From Nocardiopsis sp. NRRL B-16309 (GTDB lineage Bacteria > Actinomycetota > Actinomycetes > Streptosporangiales > Streptosporangiaceae), in the NCBI RefSeq assembly GCF_001279585.1, contig NZ_LGEC01000002.1, positions 1 through 64,000 on the forward strand: a stretch of DNA of 64,000 nt, given 5' to 3'. The notes beneath the pieces are model-generated. The model was not told the DNA's origin. It worked only from the letters and a program-made list of their open reading frames with translations, and searched no databases. A program made the translations under genes and the position numbers. Of this stretch, positions 34,342-44,100 are shown one piece after another; positions within the stretch are counted from its first letter, which is position 1, and the number at the start of each line of letters is the position of its first letter.

Positions 34342-34512
34342 GGGTGACGGGTGAGGGTCCGCGGCCGGAGGCCGTCCGTTGAGGGAGGCTCCCCCCGCCG
34401 AAGGCCCCCGGAGCGGCGGTGGGCGACGGGTGAAGGTCCGCGGCCGGAGGCCGTCCGTTGAGGGAGGCTCCCCCCGCCGAAGGCCCCCGGAGCGGCGGTG
34501 GGCGACGGGTGG
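34342..34512. repeat. 79-bp tandem direct repeat
   Basis: Two near-identical 79-bp copies (34342-34420 and 34421-34499) differ at about two positions, followed by the first ~12 bases of a third. Each holds several GC-rich inverted repeats, such as GGCC-GGA-GGCC and CCGCCG/CGGCGG. The repeat lies between hyi and glxR inside the operon. A diverged relative (CTCGACCGACGGGCTTCGGC) occurs at about 38078-38105. It may be a REP-like element affecting mRNA stability; not a coding sequence. Confidence 0.85.
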
Positions 34513-34513
34513 G

Positions 34514-35311
34514 CTAGTGGAGCCAGCCGAAGCTCTCGTGGGTCGGGACGGTGGGCTTGTACTCCAGGCCGACCAGCCCGCGGTAGCCGTGCGCCTCGGC
34601 CGAGGCGAGCAGCTCGTGGACGGGCAGCTCCCCGGTGCCGGGCTCACCGCGGCCGGGGGCGTCGGCGATCTGGATGTGGCCGAACTCGGCGGCGTGGGCG
34701 CGGACCACCGCGGCCACGTCGTCGCCGTTGACCGCAAGGTGGAAGAAGTCGGCCAGGAGGGCGACGTTGTCGGCTCCGGCCTCCTTGACCTTCGCGACGA
34801 AGGCCAGGCCCTCCGCGGCGGTCTTGAGCGGGTAGTCGTCGGCGCCGCTGATCGGCTCGACGAGGACGGTGCCGCCGACCTTGGCGACCGCCTGGGCGGC
34901 GGCGACCGTGTTCTCCAGGGCGAGGCGGTCCTGCTCCGCGGGGTCGACGCCCGGCAGGCGGCGGCCGTAGAGCGCGTTGAAGCCGGTCGTGCCGGTGCGC
35001 TCGGCGATGCGGGCGACCACGTCGAGGTTGGCGAGGAACTCGGCGCCGCGCGCGGGCTGGGAGAGCACCCCGCGGTCGGGTCCGGGCAGGGCCCCCGCGA
35101 AGAAGTTGAGCCCGCTCAGCCGCACCCCGGCGGCGTCGACGGCCGCGACGAACGCGTCCACCTCGTCCTGGGGCGGGGTGGCCTCCTCGAACGGCCACCA
35201 GAACTCCACGGCGTGGAACCCGGCGTCCCGTGCGGCCTGCGGGCGCTCGTTCAGGGGGAGCTCGGTGAACAGCAGCGAGCAGTTCACCGTGTAGCCCAGA
35301 GCGTGGCTCAT
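34514..35311 (-). CDS. hyi: Hydroxypyruvate isomerase
   Basis: A 265-aa TIM-barrel sugar-isomerase-like enzyme interconverting hydroxypyruvate and tartronate semialdehyde. It starts MSHALGYTVNCSLLFTELP. The block AGFHAVEFWWPFEEATPP and the metal-binding VEPISGADDYPL, ADFFHLAVNGDD and GHIQIADAPGRGEPGTGEL match the Hyi family; the last has the conserved Glu. It is first in the glyoxylate block, with two palindromes in its promoter. Confidence 0.94.
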   Translation of the reverse strand: MSHALGYTVNCSLLFTELPLNERPQAARDAGFHAVEFWWPFEEATPPQDEVDAFVAAVDAAGVRLSGLNFFAGALPGPDRGVLSQPARGAEFLANLDVVARIAERTGTTGFNALYGRRLPGVDPAEQDRLALENTVAAAQAVAKVGGTVLVEPISGADDYPLKTAAEGLAFVAKVKEAGADNVALLADFFHLAVNGDDVAAVVRAHAAEFGHIQIADAPGRGEPGTGELPVHELLASAEAHGYRGLVGLEYKPTVPTHESFGWLH

Positions 35312-35333
35312 GCCTTGCCTCCGTCACCTTTGA

Positions 35334-35369
35334 TTCCGCTTTGTGGAATCTGATTTTCACTTGAAGGAA
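35334..35369 (-). promoter_or_regulatory. IclR-type operators before the hyi-glxR-gcl block
   Basis: TTCCG-CTTTG-TGGAA (35334-35348) is one mismatch from the palindrome TTCCG-N5-CGGAA. A weaker copy, TTTCA-CTTGA-AGGAA, is at 35355-35369. The first site is extended to GATTCC-N7-GGAATC. Both are within 60 bases of the hyi start. Binding by the IclR protein encoded at 49890 is inference from matching sites elsewhere in the cluster. Confidence 0.6.
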
Positions 35370-35573
35370 TAATCTGAGTGTGCGGGGCGCCACCCCGACT
35401 TGTCAACCTCCCCTCACACCCCGGGAGCAGGTGATCGGCCCCGTCAGGCACACGCGCCCCCGGCCACCCGTGGCTTTACTCGACACACAGCACGCCCGGT
35501 ACGGACAACTTCGCTGGTTGTTCACTGCACGGAACGAAGGCGCGACTTTTTGCGCAAAGCCCCCTAGCCAGTG
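35370..35573. other. Central part of the hyi / OHCU divergent region
   Basis: About 200 bases between the two sets of operator candidates. No convincing gene or RNA. The AT-richer part toward 35550 leads into the divergent + strand promoter. Confidence 0.3.
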
Positions 35574-35626
35574 TTGACAAGGTCACACCCACCCGGGTTA
35601 GAGTCCGTTTACTCCGTCATACGGAA
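35574..35626 (+). promoter_or_regulatory. Promoter and operator of the urate-oxidation operon
   Basis: The -35 TTGACA is at 35574-35579 and -10 TAGAGT at 35599-35604 (19-base spacer; TTAGAG would give 18). Just downstream, at about +2 to +16, is CTCCG-TCATA-CGGAA (35612-35626), one mismatch from the shared palindrome TTCCG-N5-CGGAA. A repressor there would act as a roadblock. Confidence 0.6.
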
Positions 35627-35745
35627 ACAGCCATCTGCACTACGAAAACGGCTGGCCGTGCGGGGCGAGACCACCCGCATCCTCCACACGAACGCGGGTA
35701 GAGGACCTCCGCAGCACCACGACCGGCCGTACAACGGGAGCCCAC

Positions 35746-36300
35746 ATGCCCGAGACCACCGCGAGCCCGCCGGGCCGAGCCTTCGACCCCGGCCTGGACC
35801 GCCTCAACGCGCTCTCCCCCGCGGAGCTGCGCACCGAGCTCGCGCAGTGCCTCGACATCGAACGCTGGGTCGAGGCCGTCGCGTCGGCAGCGCCCTTCGC
35901 CGACCGGCGGGACCTGCTGGCGCACGCCGACGAGCACGCCCGCGCGGTGAGCACCGACGAGGTCGCCTCCGCGCTCGCGCGCCACCCGCGCATCGGGGAC
36001 AAGGCCGAGGGGAAGAGCACCGAGGCCGCCTGGTCGCGCGGGGAGCAGTCGGCCTTCGCCGCCGACACCGACGACGCCTCGCTCCGCGTCCAGCGGATCT
36101 TCGAGTTCGCCCAGGGCGAGTACGAGGGCCGGTTCGGGCAGATCTACCTGGTGTGCGCCAGCGGCCGCACCAGCCGCGAACTCCTCGCGGACCTGATCGG
36201 CCGACTGGAGAACGACCAGGGCACCGAGCTGGCCGTGGTCGGCAACGAACTCCGCAAGATCGCCGGACTCCGGCTCGAGAAACTCCTGGACGCCGCATGA
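35746..36300 (+). CDS. 2-oxo-4-hydroxy-4-carboxy-5-ureidoimidazoline (OHCU) decarboxylase
   Basis: A 184-aa enzyme catalysing the last step from urate to S-allantoin. Family motifs are LNALSPAELRTELAQCLDIERWVE and the catalytic-region ARHPRIGDK followed by STEAAWSRGEQSAF, then YEGRFGQIYLVCASGRTS. The conserved His is in HPRIGD. First gene of the OHCU-uraH-uricase set and overlapping the next gene by ATGA, so translation is coupled. Confidence 0.94.
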   Translation: MPETTASPPGRAFDPGLDRLNALSPAELRTELAQCLDIERWVEAVASAAPFADRRDLLAHADEHARAVSTDEVASALARHPRIGDKAEGKSTEAAWSRGEQSAFAADTDDASLRVQRIFEFAQGEYEGRFGQIYLVCASGRTSRELLADLIGRLENDQGTELAVVGNELRKIAGLRLEKLLDAA

Positions 36301-36641
36301 GCCACGTGACCACGCACATCCTCGACGCCGCGCTGGGCCGGCCCGCGCGCGAGGTCCCCGTCCGGCTGGAGGCGGCGGCCGACTCCGCGCGCACCTCCTG
36401 GAAGCCCGTGGCCGAGGGACGCACCAACGCCGACGGGCGCGTTCCCGACTTCGGCCCCGACCAGCTGCCGACCGGGTTCTACCGGGTCGTCTTCGACACC
36501 CAGGCCTACTTCGACGCGACCGGCCAGACCGGGTTCTACCCCGAGGTCACCATCGTCTTCCACCTGGCCGACGAGGACGCGCACTACCACGTGCCGCTGC
36601 TCCTGAGCCCGTTCGCCTACTCGACCTACCGCGGCTCCTAG
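36297..36641 (+). CDS. uraH: 5-hydroxyisourate hydrolase
   Basis: A 114-aa transthyretin-related protein hydrolysing 5-hydroxyisourate to OHCU. Hallmarks are THILDAALGRPAREVPVRLE with its His, the Arg-containing NADGRVPDFG block, and the C-terminal YRGS signature (YSTYRGS at the very end). The ATG overlaps the upstream stop codon by 4 bases. Acts as a tetramer in the cytoplasm between uricase and OHCU decarboxylase. Confidence 0.96.
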   Translation: MSHVTTHILDAALGRPAREVPVRLEAAADSARTSWKPVAEGRTNADGRVPDFGPDQLPTGFYRVVFDTQAYFDATGQTGFYPEVTIVFHLADEDAHYHVPLLLSPFAYSTYRGS

Positions 36642-36857
36642 CCCACCGCCGCCCAGAACGGCGGGGCCACCGGCCGCCCGCCGCACGTCCCCGGAAAGGA
36701 GCCGCCGGACGGTATCCACCGCGAACACACCCACCCTCTTCGAGTGCGCGACAGGTCCTTCCGCATGACCACAGCGGTCCTCCCTCGTACGCACGGCGCG
36801 ACAGCGCGAACGATGACGACTTCAGTTCATGAACGAAAGCGAACGGAGTTCACCCTG

Positions 36858-37754
36858 ATGGGCATCCGACTCGGAGACAACCAGTACGGCAAGGCCGAGG
36901 TACGCCTCGTCCACGTCGACCGCGACACCGACGTCCACCAGATCAAGGACGTCAACGTCACCTCACAGCTCCGCGGGGATCTGGAGACAGTGCACACCCT
37001 CGGCGACAACAGCACGTGTCTGCCGACCGACACCCAGAAGAACACCGTCTACGCCAAGGCCCGCGAGTGGGGCGGCGTCGGCGCCATCGAGGACTTCGCC
37101 CTGCGCCTGGCCCGGCACTTCGTCGACGAGCACGACTACGTGCACGGCGCGCGCCAGGAGATCCAGGAGTACTCCTGGGACCGCATCGCCACCGCCAACG
37201 GCCCGCACGACCACGCCTTCTCCCGACGCGGGGCCGAAACGCGCACCACGGTGGTCCAGAAGGACGGCGACCGGGAGTGGGTCGTCTCCGGTTTCGAGGG
37301 CCTGACGGTCCTGAAGTCCACCGGCTCGGAGTTCCACGGCTACCCCAAGACCAAGTACACGACGCTCGCCGAGACCACCGACCGGATCCTGGCGACCGAC
37401 GTGACCGCGCGCTGGCGCTACACGGGCACCGAGCACGACTTCGACAAGGCCTACGCCTCCATCCGCGCCCTGTGCCTGGAGGCCTTCGCCGAGACGCACA
37501 GCCTGGCCCTCCAGCAGACGCTGTACGAGATGGGCCGGGCCGTCCTGGAGGCCCACCCCGAGGTCGCGGAGATCCGCTTCTCCATGCCCAACAACCACCA
37601 CTTCCTGGTGGACCTGTCGCCGTTCGACCTGGACAACCCCGGCGAGGTGTTCTTCGCCGCGGACCGGCCCTACGGCAAGATCGAGGCCACGGTCGAGCGC
37701 GACGACGCGCCCGACGCCGGCGACGCCTGGAAGAGCGTGCCCGGCTTCATCTAG
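36858..37754 (+). CDS. Urate oxidase (uricase)
   Basis: A 298-aa cofactor-free oxidase converting urate to 5-hydroxyisourate and peroxide. It starts MGIRLGDNQYGKAEVRLVHV, with the catalytic Lys of the first repeat in that block. Signature NSTCLPTDTQKNTVYAKA supplies the Thr, and the second repeat includes FSMPNNHHFLVDLSPF. ATG 36858 has GGAG nine bases upstream and matches family starts; ATG 36813 or GTG 36744 would add polar residues. It follows uraH by about 215 bases. Confidence 0.95.
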   Translation: MGIRLGDNQYGKAEVRLVHVDRDTDVHQIKDVNVTSQLRGDLETVHTLGDNSTCLPTDTQKNTVYAKAREWGGVGAIEDFALRLARHFVDEHDYVHGARQEIQEYSWDRIATANGPHDHAFSRRGAETRTTVVQKDGDREWVVSGFEGLTVLKSTGSEFHGYPKTKYTTLAETTDRILATDVTARWRYTGTEHDFDKAYASIRALCLEAFAETHSLALQQTLYEMGRAVLEAHPEVAEIRFSMPNNHHFLVDLSPFDLDNPGEVFFAADRPYGKIEATVERDDAPDAGDAWKSVPGFI

Positions 37755-38227
37755 GGAGTGTTCTGGCTTTCGGGTGAGCGAGCGGTCGCCAGACCATCTC
37801 TCGCAAGGCGATGTGCGACGTTCAGCCTGGTCGTGCCGCACGAGCGCAGAGGCGCGGCGAGAGGCGGCCTGCCGGCCGCGAGCCCGGAATGCCGCAGGAA
37901 TCACGACCCAGACCGACAGGGTCGTCCCCGCCGGGGCCCGACGCGGCGCCGCGCGCGCCGCGGGGCCGGGTCCCGGCCCCTCTCCGCCCCGGGGTTCCAC
38001 CGTTCGAGGCCGCACTGAACTGGTCCCCTCTCCTCACCCGCCACGACGCTCGGGCGCTACGCGGGGAGCAGGGCTACCGCCCTCGACCGACGGGCTTCGG
38101 CCGCGGCCCCGACCTCAGGCATGCCGGAGAACGCCCGCCGAGCAGGGCCACACCACCGGGTCCCGTACCCGAGAAACCGGTCACCCCCCACCGGATGACC
38201 GCCGACAGCGAAGGCTGGACACTGGCC
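37755..38227. other. Region between uricase and permease genes
   Basis: About 470 bases without a supported gene. An open frame runs through it in phase with the permease but its composition (Arg/Pro/Gly-rich) and lack of ribosome site argue against coding. It includes the diverged relative of the 79-bp repeat near 38078-38105 and GC-rich inverted repeats around 37930-37985. Confidence 0.4.
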
Positions 38228-39727
38228 ATGAACGACAGTCCGTCCGCGAAGGACTCGGCCACAACGACGCCGCACCCGACCCCCCGCCCCGAGGACGAGA
38301 AGCTCCCGTTCCGGTTGCAGATCGTCTACGGGCTCCAGCACATCCTCACCATGTACGCCGGAGCCGTGGCCCCGGCACTCGTCATCGGCGCCGCCGCCGG
38401 ACTCGCGAACGACCCCGCCGCCATCGGCATCCTCGTCAGCGGAGCACTCCTGGTCGCCGGTATCGCCACCCTCCTGCAGACCATCGGCCACCGGCGCGTG
38501 GGCGCGCAGATGCCGATCGTGGTCGCCTGCTCCTTCGTCCCCGTCAGCGCGATCACCGCCCTGGCCGCCGGGGACAACGGGGAGAACCTCCCCGTGGCCT
38601 TCGGCGCGTCGATCACGGCGGGCCTGTTCGCCCTGCTGCTCACGCCGTTCTTCGGGCAGCTCATCCGCTTCTTCCCCCCGATCGTCACCGGCACGATCAT
38701 CACGGTGATCGGGCTGAGCCTGATGCCGGTGGCCGCCCGGTGGATCATGGACGGGGCGACGATGGTCCGGGAGGACGGCTCGGCCGTCCCCGCCGCTCCC
38801 CTGGCCAACCTCGCGCTGGCCGGGTTCACCCTGGCGCTGATCCTCCTCTGTTCCCGGGTGCTGCCCGGGATCTGGGGCCGCCTGTCGGTCCTGCTCGGCC
38901 TCGTCGCCGGGGTGCTGGCCTCCCTGCCCTTCGGGATGGCCGACTTCAGCCGGGTCGGCGAGGCCGACCTGGTGTTCGACCCGACGTCGGTGTTCTACTT
39001 CGGCCCGCCCCGGTTCGAGGTGACCGCCATCATCACGATGTGCATCATCATGCTGGTGGTGCTCACCGAGGGCGCCTCGCACATCATCGCGGTCGGCGAG
39101 ATCACCGGGACCAGGGTGGACGCCAAGCGCATCTCCGCCGGCCTGCGCGCCGACGTCAGCGGGTCGATCATCGGCCCGATCTTCAGCGCGACGCCGACCA
39201 GTTCGTTCGCCCAGAACATCGGCCTGCTGGCCCTGACCGGGATCCGCAGCCGATTCGTGGTCGCCACCGGCGCGGGCATCCTGCTGGTGCTGGGACTGTT
39301 CCCCGTCCTGGGCGGGGTCATGGCCGCGATCCCCACCCCGGTGCTCGGCGGCGCGGGACTGGTGCTCTTCGGCAGCGTGGCCGCGAGCGGCATCAAGACC
39401 CTGGCCAAGGTCGACTTCACCCACAACCTCAACCTGGTCCTGGTGGCCGCGTCCTTCGGCGTCGCGATCATCCCGCTGGCCTACCCGACCTTCTACGCGT
39501 TCCTGCCGGAGCCGATCGAGATGGTCGTGCACTCGGGCATCATCGGCGCCGCCGTCGTCGCCATCGTGCTCAACATCTGCTTCAACGTCCTCGGCCGGGC
39601 GCGCGGAGGCGGCGCCCCGGAGGAGATCGACTCCGAGGAGATCGGCACCGCCGGTCCGGGTGAGGCCAAGTACACCAGCCACGCCGACGCGGCCTACCAG
39701 GAGCGCCCGGAGGAGCCCCGGGACTGA
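38228..39727 (+). CDS. NCS2-family nucleobase (urate/xanthine) permease
   Basis: A 499-aa membrane transporter with about 12-14 helices. Family markers are LPFRLQIVYGLQHILTMYAG with the conserved QH, the EGASHIIAVGEITG substrate block and SATPTSSFAQNIGLLALTG with the QN motif. Placement after uricase suggests uptake of urate or xanthine by proton symport. I chose ATG 38228 (MNDSPSAKDS); ATG 38194 is an alternative. The C-terminal ~40 residues are an acidic cytoplasmic tail. Confidence 0.9.
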   Translation: MNDSPSAKDSATTTPHPTPRPEDEKLPFRLQIVYGLQHILTMYAGAVAPALVIGAAAGLANDPAAIGILVSGALLVAGIATLLQTIGHRRVGAQMPIVVACSFVPVSAITALAAGDNGENLPVAFGASITAGLFALLLTPFFGQLIRFFPPIVTGTIITVIGLSLMPVAARWIMDGATMVREDGSAVPAAPLANLALAGFTLALILLCSRVLPGIWGRLSVLLGLVAGVLASLPFGMADFSRVGEADLVFDPTSVFYFGPPRFEVTAIITMCIIMLVVLTEGASHIIAVGEITGTRVDAKRISAGLRADVSGSIIGPIFSATPTSSFAQNIGLLALTGIRSRFVVATGAGILLVLGLFPVLGGVMAAIPTPVLGGAGLVLFGSVAASGIKTLAKVDFTHNLNLVLVAASFGVAIIPLAYPTFYAFLPEPIEMVVHSGIIGAAVVAIVLNICFNVLGRARGGGAPEEIDSEEIGTAGPGEAKYTSHADAAYQERPEEPRD

Positions 39728-39740
39728 CGGAGGCCGACGA

Positions 39741-39774
39741 CGTCTCCGCCCGGTCGGGAGGCCGGGCGGAGACG
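39741..39774 (+). terminator. Terminator hairpin of permease gene
   Basis: Perfect 13-bp stem (39741-39753 and 39762-39774) just after the stop codon. A second 8-bp hairpin at 39841-39867 probably serves the convergent reductase gene. Confidence 0.75.
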
Positions 39775-39882
39775 AGGCCGACACGCCGCCCTCGTCCGCA
39801 CACCGACCCCTCACTCCCCTACCGACCCCTCGACGCCCGGAGCCCGGCCCCCCGCGGGAGCCGGGCTCGCGGCGTGTGCGGA

Positions 39883-40947
39883 TCAGGCCCGGTCGAGGGC
39901 GGGGTAGTCGGTGTAGCCGCGGTGGTCGCCACCGTAGAACGTGCCGGAGTCGGGCTCGTTGAAGGGACCTCCGGCGCGGACGCGGTCGAGCAGGTCGGGG
40001 TTGGCGAGCCAGGCGGTGCCGAGGGCGACCGCGTCGACCACGCCGTCCTCCAGCGCGGAGACGGCCGGGGCGAGGTCCAGTCCGGCCGCCGGGTTGTGCA
40101 CCAGCGCGCCCTGCCACTCCTTGCGGAAGAGCTCCGCGGTCTCGCGGGAGGCCATCGCCAGGTGCAGGAAGGCCAGGTCGGAACGGTCCTTCAGGCCGTC
40201 GAGCAGGGCGATGTACTGGGTGCGGGTGTCGCTCTCGGTGATGCCGTTGAAGGGGTTGCCCGGGGACAGGCGCAGCGCGGTGCGCTCGGCGCCGATGGTG
40301 TCGGCGACCGCGTCGACGACCTGGAGGGCGAAGCGGGCCCGGTTCTCGGGGCTGCCGCCGTACTCGTCGGTGCGCCGGTTGGCGCCGTCGGCGAGGAACT
40401 GGTGGATGAGGTAGCCGTTGGCGCCGTGCAGCTCGACGCCGTCGAAGCCGGCGGTCACCGCGTTGCGGGCGGCCGAGGCGAAGTCGTCGAGGGCCTCGGC
40501 GATGTCGGAGGACGTGAGCTCGCGGGGGACCGGGTGCTCGACCATGCCGGAACCGTCGAACAGGGACTCGCCCGAGGCGATCGGCGAGGGGGCGACGGGC
40601 AGGCCGCCGTCGGGGTACAGGCTCGGGTGGCCGATTCGGCCGGTGTGCATGATCTGGGCGAAGATGCGGCCGCCGCGCTCGTGGACGGCGCCGGTGACGC
40701 GCTTCCAGGCCTCCACCTGCTCGGCGGAGTGCAGGCCGGGCGTGTTGATGTAGCCCTGCCCCCGCACGCTGGGCTGGGTGCCCTCGGTGACGATGAGCCC
40801 GGCGGAGGCGCGCTGGGCGTAGTACTCGGCGACGAGGGCGTCGACCTGGCCGCCGACGTGGGCGCGGGACCGGGTCATCGGCGCCATGAACAGACGGTTG
40901 GGCAGCTCCAGGCCGCCGAGCTTGATGGGGTCGAACAGGGTGGTCAT
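39883..40947 (-). CDS. Old Yellow Enzyme-type alkene reductase
   Basis: A 354-aa FMN-dependent ene-reductase reducing activated C=C bonds with NAD(P)H. The TIM barrel shows LFMAPMTRSRA, the IVTEGTQPS strand, GRIFAQIMHTGRIGHP, and GVELHGANGYLIHQFL with the substrate-binding His/Asn pair. The motif NRRTDEYGGSPENRARF is typical of the class. It interrupts the purine cluster but has no evident link to it; a role in detoxification is more likely. Confidence 0.93.
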   Translation of the reverse strand: MTTLFDPIKLGGLELPNRLFMAPMTRSRAHVGGQVDALVAEYYAQRASAGLIVTEGTQPSVRGQGYINTPGLHSAEQVEAWKRVTGAVHERGGRIFAQIMHTGRIGHPSLYPDGGLPVAPSPIASGESLFDGSGMVEHPVPRELTSSDIAEALDDFASAARNAVTAGFDGVELHGANGYLIHQFLADGANRRTDEYGGSPENRARFALQVVDAVADTIGAERTALRLSPGNPFNGITESDTRTQYIALLDGLKDRSDLAFLHLAMASRETAELFRKEWQGALVHNPAAGLDLAPAVSALEDGVVDAVALGTAWLANPDLLDRVRAGGPFNEPDSGTFYGGDHRGYTDYPALDRA

Positions 40948-41162
40948 CGTGGTGTCTCCGCACTGTCTCGGGGCGGGTGCCCCTGGCTGATGTCCTCAAC
41001 CTAGGCAGGGGCGCTCACCGTCTCCTCGCCGTCCGCTGGCCACCGCTTGCCGTTCGCTGTCCGTCCGCTGTCGGTGCGCCGTCCGTCCGCTGTCGCCCCC
41101 GGGTCCGCCCGCCCACGGCCCGGGCGGCGTCCGCCGCGGACGGTCGGCATACGCTGGTCCCC

Positions 41163-44100
41163 ATGCGATTCGGCGTTCTGGGACAGCTCGCGGTGTGGAC
41201 CGGCGACGACGAGCCGGTCCGCGTGCCCGGGGCCAAGGTCAGGGCGCTCCTGGCCCACCTGCTGGTGCACCGCGGGACGTCGGTGTCGGCCGACCGGCTC
41301 GCGGCCGAGCTGTGGGACCGGCCCGCGCACGACACCTCGGCGGCACTGCAGACCGCGGTGTCGCGCCTGCGCGGAGCGCTCGACCGCGGCGAGGCCGGTA
41401 CGCGCGGCCGGGTGGAGTCCGGCCCCTCGGGCTACCGGCTGCGCGTGGACCCGGGCCAGGTCGACGCCGACCGCTTCGAGGAGCTGGTCGCACGGGCCCG
41501 CGGCGCCGACCCGGCCGGGGCCGCCGCCCTGCTGGGGCAGGCCCTGGAGCTGTGGCGCGGCCCCGCCCTGGCCGACCACGCCGACGCCCCCTTCGCCGCG
41601 CCCGCCATCGCCCGGTGGGAGGAGATGCGCCTGACCGCGGTCGAGGACCGCGCCCGGGCCCGCCTCGACCTGGGGGAGGACGCCGCGCTCGTCGCGGAGC
41701 TGGACGAACACCTGCGCGCCGAACCGCTGCGGGAGCGCCTGCGCGCCGCGCACATGCTCGCCCTGTACCGTTCCGGCCGCCAGAGCGGGGCTCTGGAGAG
41801 CTACCGGCGCGGCCGCGACCTGCTGGCGCGGGAGATCGGGGTGGAGCCGGGCCCGGAACTCGTCCGCCTGCACGAGCGGATCCTGGCGCAGTCGCCCGAC
41901 CTCGACCGCGCGGCCGTCGCCCCCTCCGCCACGGAGCCCGACACCGCGCCCGCACACACCGCCACCCCGCGTACCGCCGTACCCCCCTCCGCCACGGAGC
42001 CCGACACCGCGCCCTCGTCCCCAGCCGTTCCCACCTCCGCCACCGCCTCCGTGCCCGCACCCACGGCCGCACCCGCGTCCCCCACCGCTCCCACGTCGGC
42101 GACCGAGCCCAATGCGACGCCCTCACCCACGTCTGCACCCGCGCCCACGGCCGCACCCGCGCCCGCGTCCATGGGCATGGCCGCGGTCCGCCTCCCGGCC
42201 CCGCTGACCGACGTGGTCGGCCGCCAGGAGTCCGCGCAACGGCTCCGGGGCGACCTCGCACGCTTCCGCCTGGTCACCCTGGTCGGCCCCGGCGGGGTCG
42301 GCAAGACCACGCTCGCCCTGAGCGCGCTCTCCGAGGGCTCCACGGCGAACCCCGTGTGGTTCGTGGAACTGGTCGGCCAAGCCACTGAGGCCACCACCCC
42401 CGACGACGTCGCCGACGCGGTCGCCGCCGCCATGGGGCTGCACGACGAGGGCGACGCGGACGGCGTCGGCGGCCAGGCCCGGGGCCGCTCCTCGGCCGAC
42501 CGCCTGGCGGCCTCGCTGGGCACACAGCCCGCCCTGCTGGTCCTGGACAACTGCGAACACGTCACCGAGGCCGTCGCGGCCCTGGCCGTGCGCCTGCTGC
42601 GCTCCGCGCCGGGCCTGCGGATACTGGCGACCAGCCGCGAACCGCTGGGCGTGCCCGGCGAGCGCCTGCACCAGGTCCGGCCGCTGCGGGTGCCCTACGA
42701 CCACTCCCCCGCCGAGATGGCCGGATCAGACGCGGTCGAGCTGTTCACCCGGCGGGTGACGGCGTCCCTGCCCTCGTTCGCCCTGGACGAGGACAGCGCC
42801 GAGGCCGTGGCCACGATCTGCCGCCGCCTGGACGGACTGCCGCTGGCCCTGGAGCTGGCCGCCGCCCGGGTGCGCTCGCTCGGCGTCCGCGAACTCGCCA
42901 CGCGGCTGGACGACCGCTTCCAGCTCCTGGGCGGCGGCGGGACGGGGCTGCACGAGCGGCAGAGGACCCTGCGCGCGATGGTCGACTGGAGCTGGCGGCT
43001 GCTGACCGAGGCCGAGCGCACCGTGCTGGGCCGGCTCTCCGTCCAGGTCGGATCGTTCTCGCTGGAGTCCGCCGAGGCCGTCGCGATCGGCCCGCTCCCC
43101 GGCGGGGGCCGGGTGGAGACCGCCGACGCGGCCGGTGTGCTGGCCGCGCTCGTCGACCGGTCCCTCGTCGTGGCCCACCAGGACCGCGCGGGCACCTGCT
43201 TCCGGCTGCTGGAGACCATCCGCGCCTTCGCCCGCCAGAAGCTGGCCGAGTCCGGGGAGGAATCCGAGGTCCGCCGCCGCCACGCCCACCACACCGCCGA
43301 CCGGCTGACGCGGAAGGATCCGCTCACCCTGACCGTGGACATCGGGCGCTCCCTGGACCTGATGGACCAGGACGCGCCCAACGTCCGGGCCGCCGCGGAG
43401 TGGGCGGCCGACAACGGGGACGCGGGCCTGGCACTGCGCATCACCGGAGCCCTGGGCTGGTCCTGGTACCTGCGGGGCCGCTACCGCGAGGGCGTGCGGC
43501 TGCTGGCGCGAGCGCTGGCCGCGCCTGGCCCGGCCACCGACGCCGAGCGCGCCGTCGCCCTGCTCTGGCGGTTCTCACTCGCCTTCGCCGAATGCCCCCA
43601 CGAGGGCCCCCAGGACCTCGCGCGCGAGGCGATCGCCCTGGCGGAGCGCTCCGGCGACCCGCTGCTGGCGGCCAGGGTCCGCACCGTGCTCGTGTACATG
43701 ACGTCGGCCGCGTCCGGGCCCTCGGCACCCGTGAGCTCACCGGGGAAGGTCGTGGAGGAGGCCCTGCGCACCTTCGCGTCGTCCGGCGACCGCTGGTGGC
43801 AGGCCTTCGCGCAGAACCTGTGCGGCTGGTGGGCGATGCGGCACAGCGAGCTGGCCGAGGCGCGCCGCCACGGCCGGGAGAGCCTGGAGCACTTCGTCGC
43901 GCTCGCGGAGCCCTGGGGACAGGTGCGCTCGTGCGGCCTGCTCGGGATCCTGGCCGAGATCGAGGGCTCCTACGAGGAGGCCGCCGACCTGCACCGCACG
44001 GCGCTGGACCACGCCGAGCGGATCGGCCTGTGGACCGTGGTCGTGGAGGAGCTGACCCGGTTGGCGCGGGTGCACATGCTCACCGGCGACTTCGCCCTGG

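Noticed and set aside
34342..34512. Coding extension of glxR through the tandem repeat
   Set aside because: A frame stays open, but the reductase has its standard start at 34290 with the Rossmann motif directly after it.
37811..38227. N-terminal extension of the permease in the same frame
   Set aside because: Arg/Pro-rich, no ribosome site, and the family begins with the LPFRLQIVYG block; ATG 38228 is sufficient.
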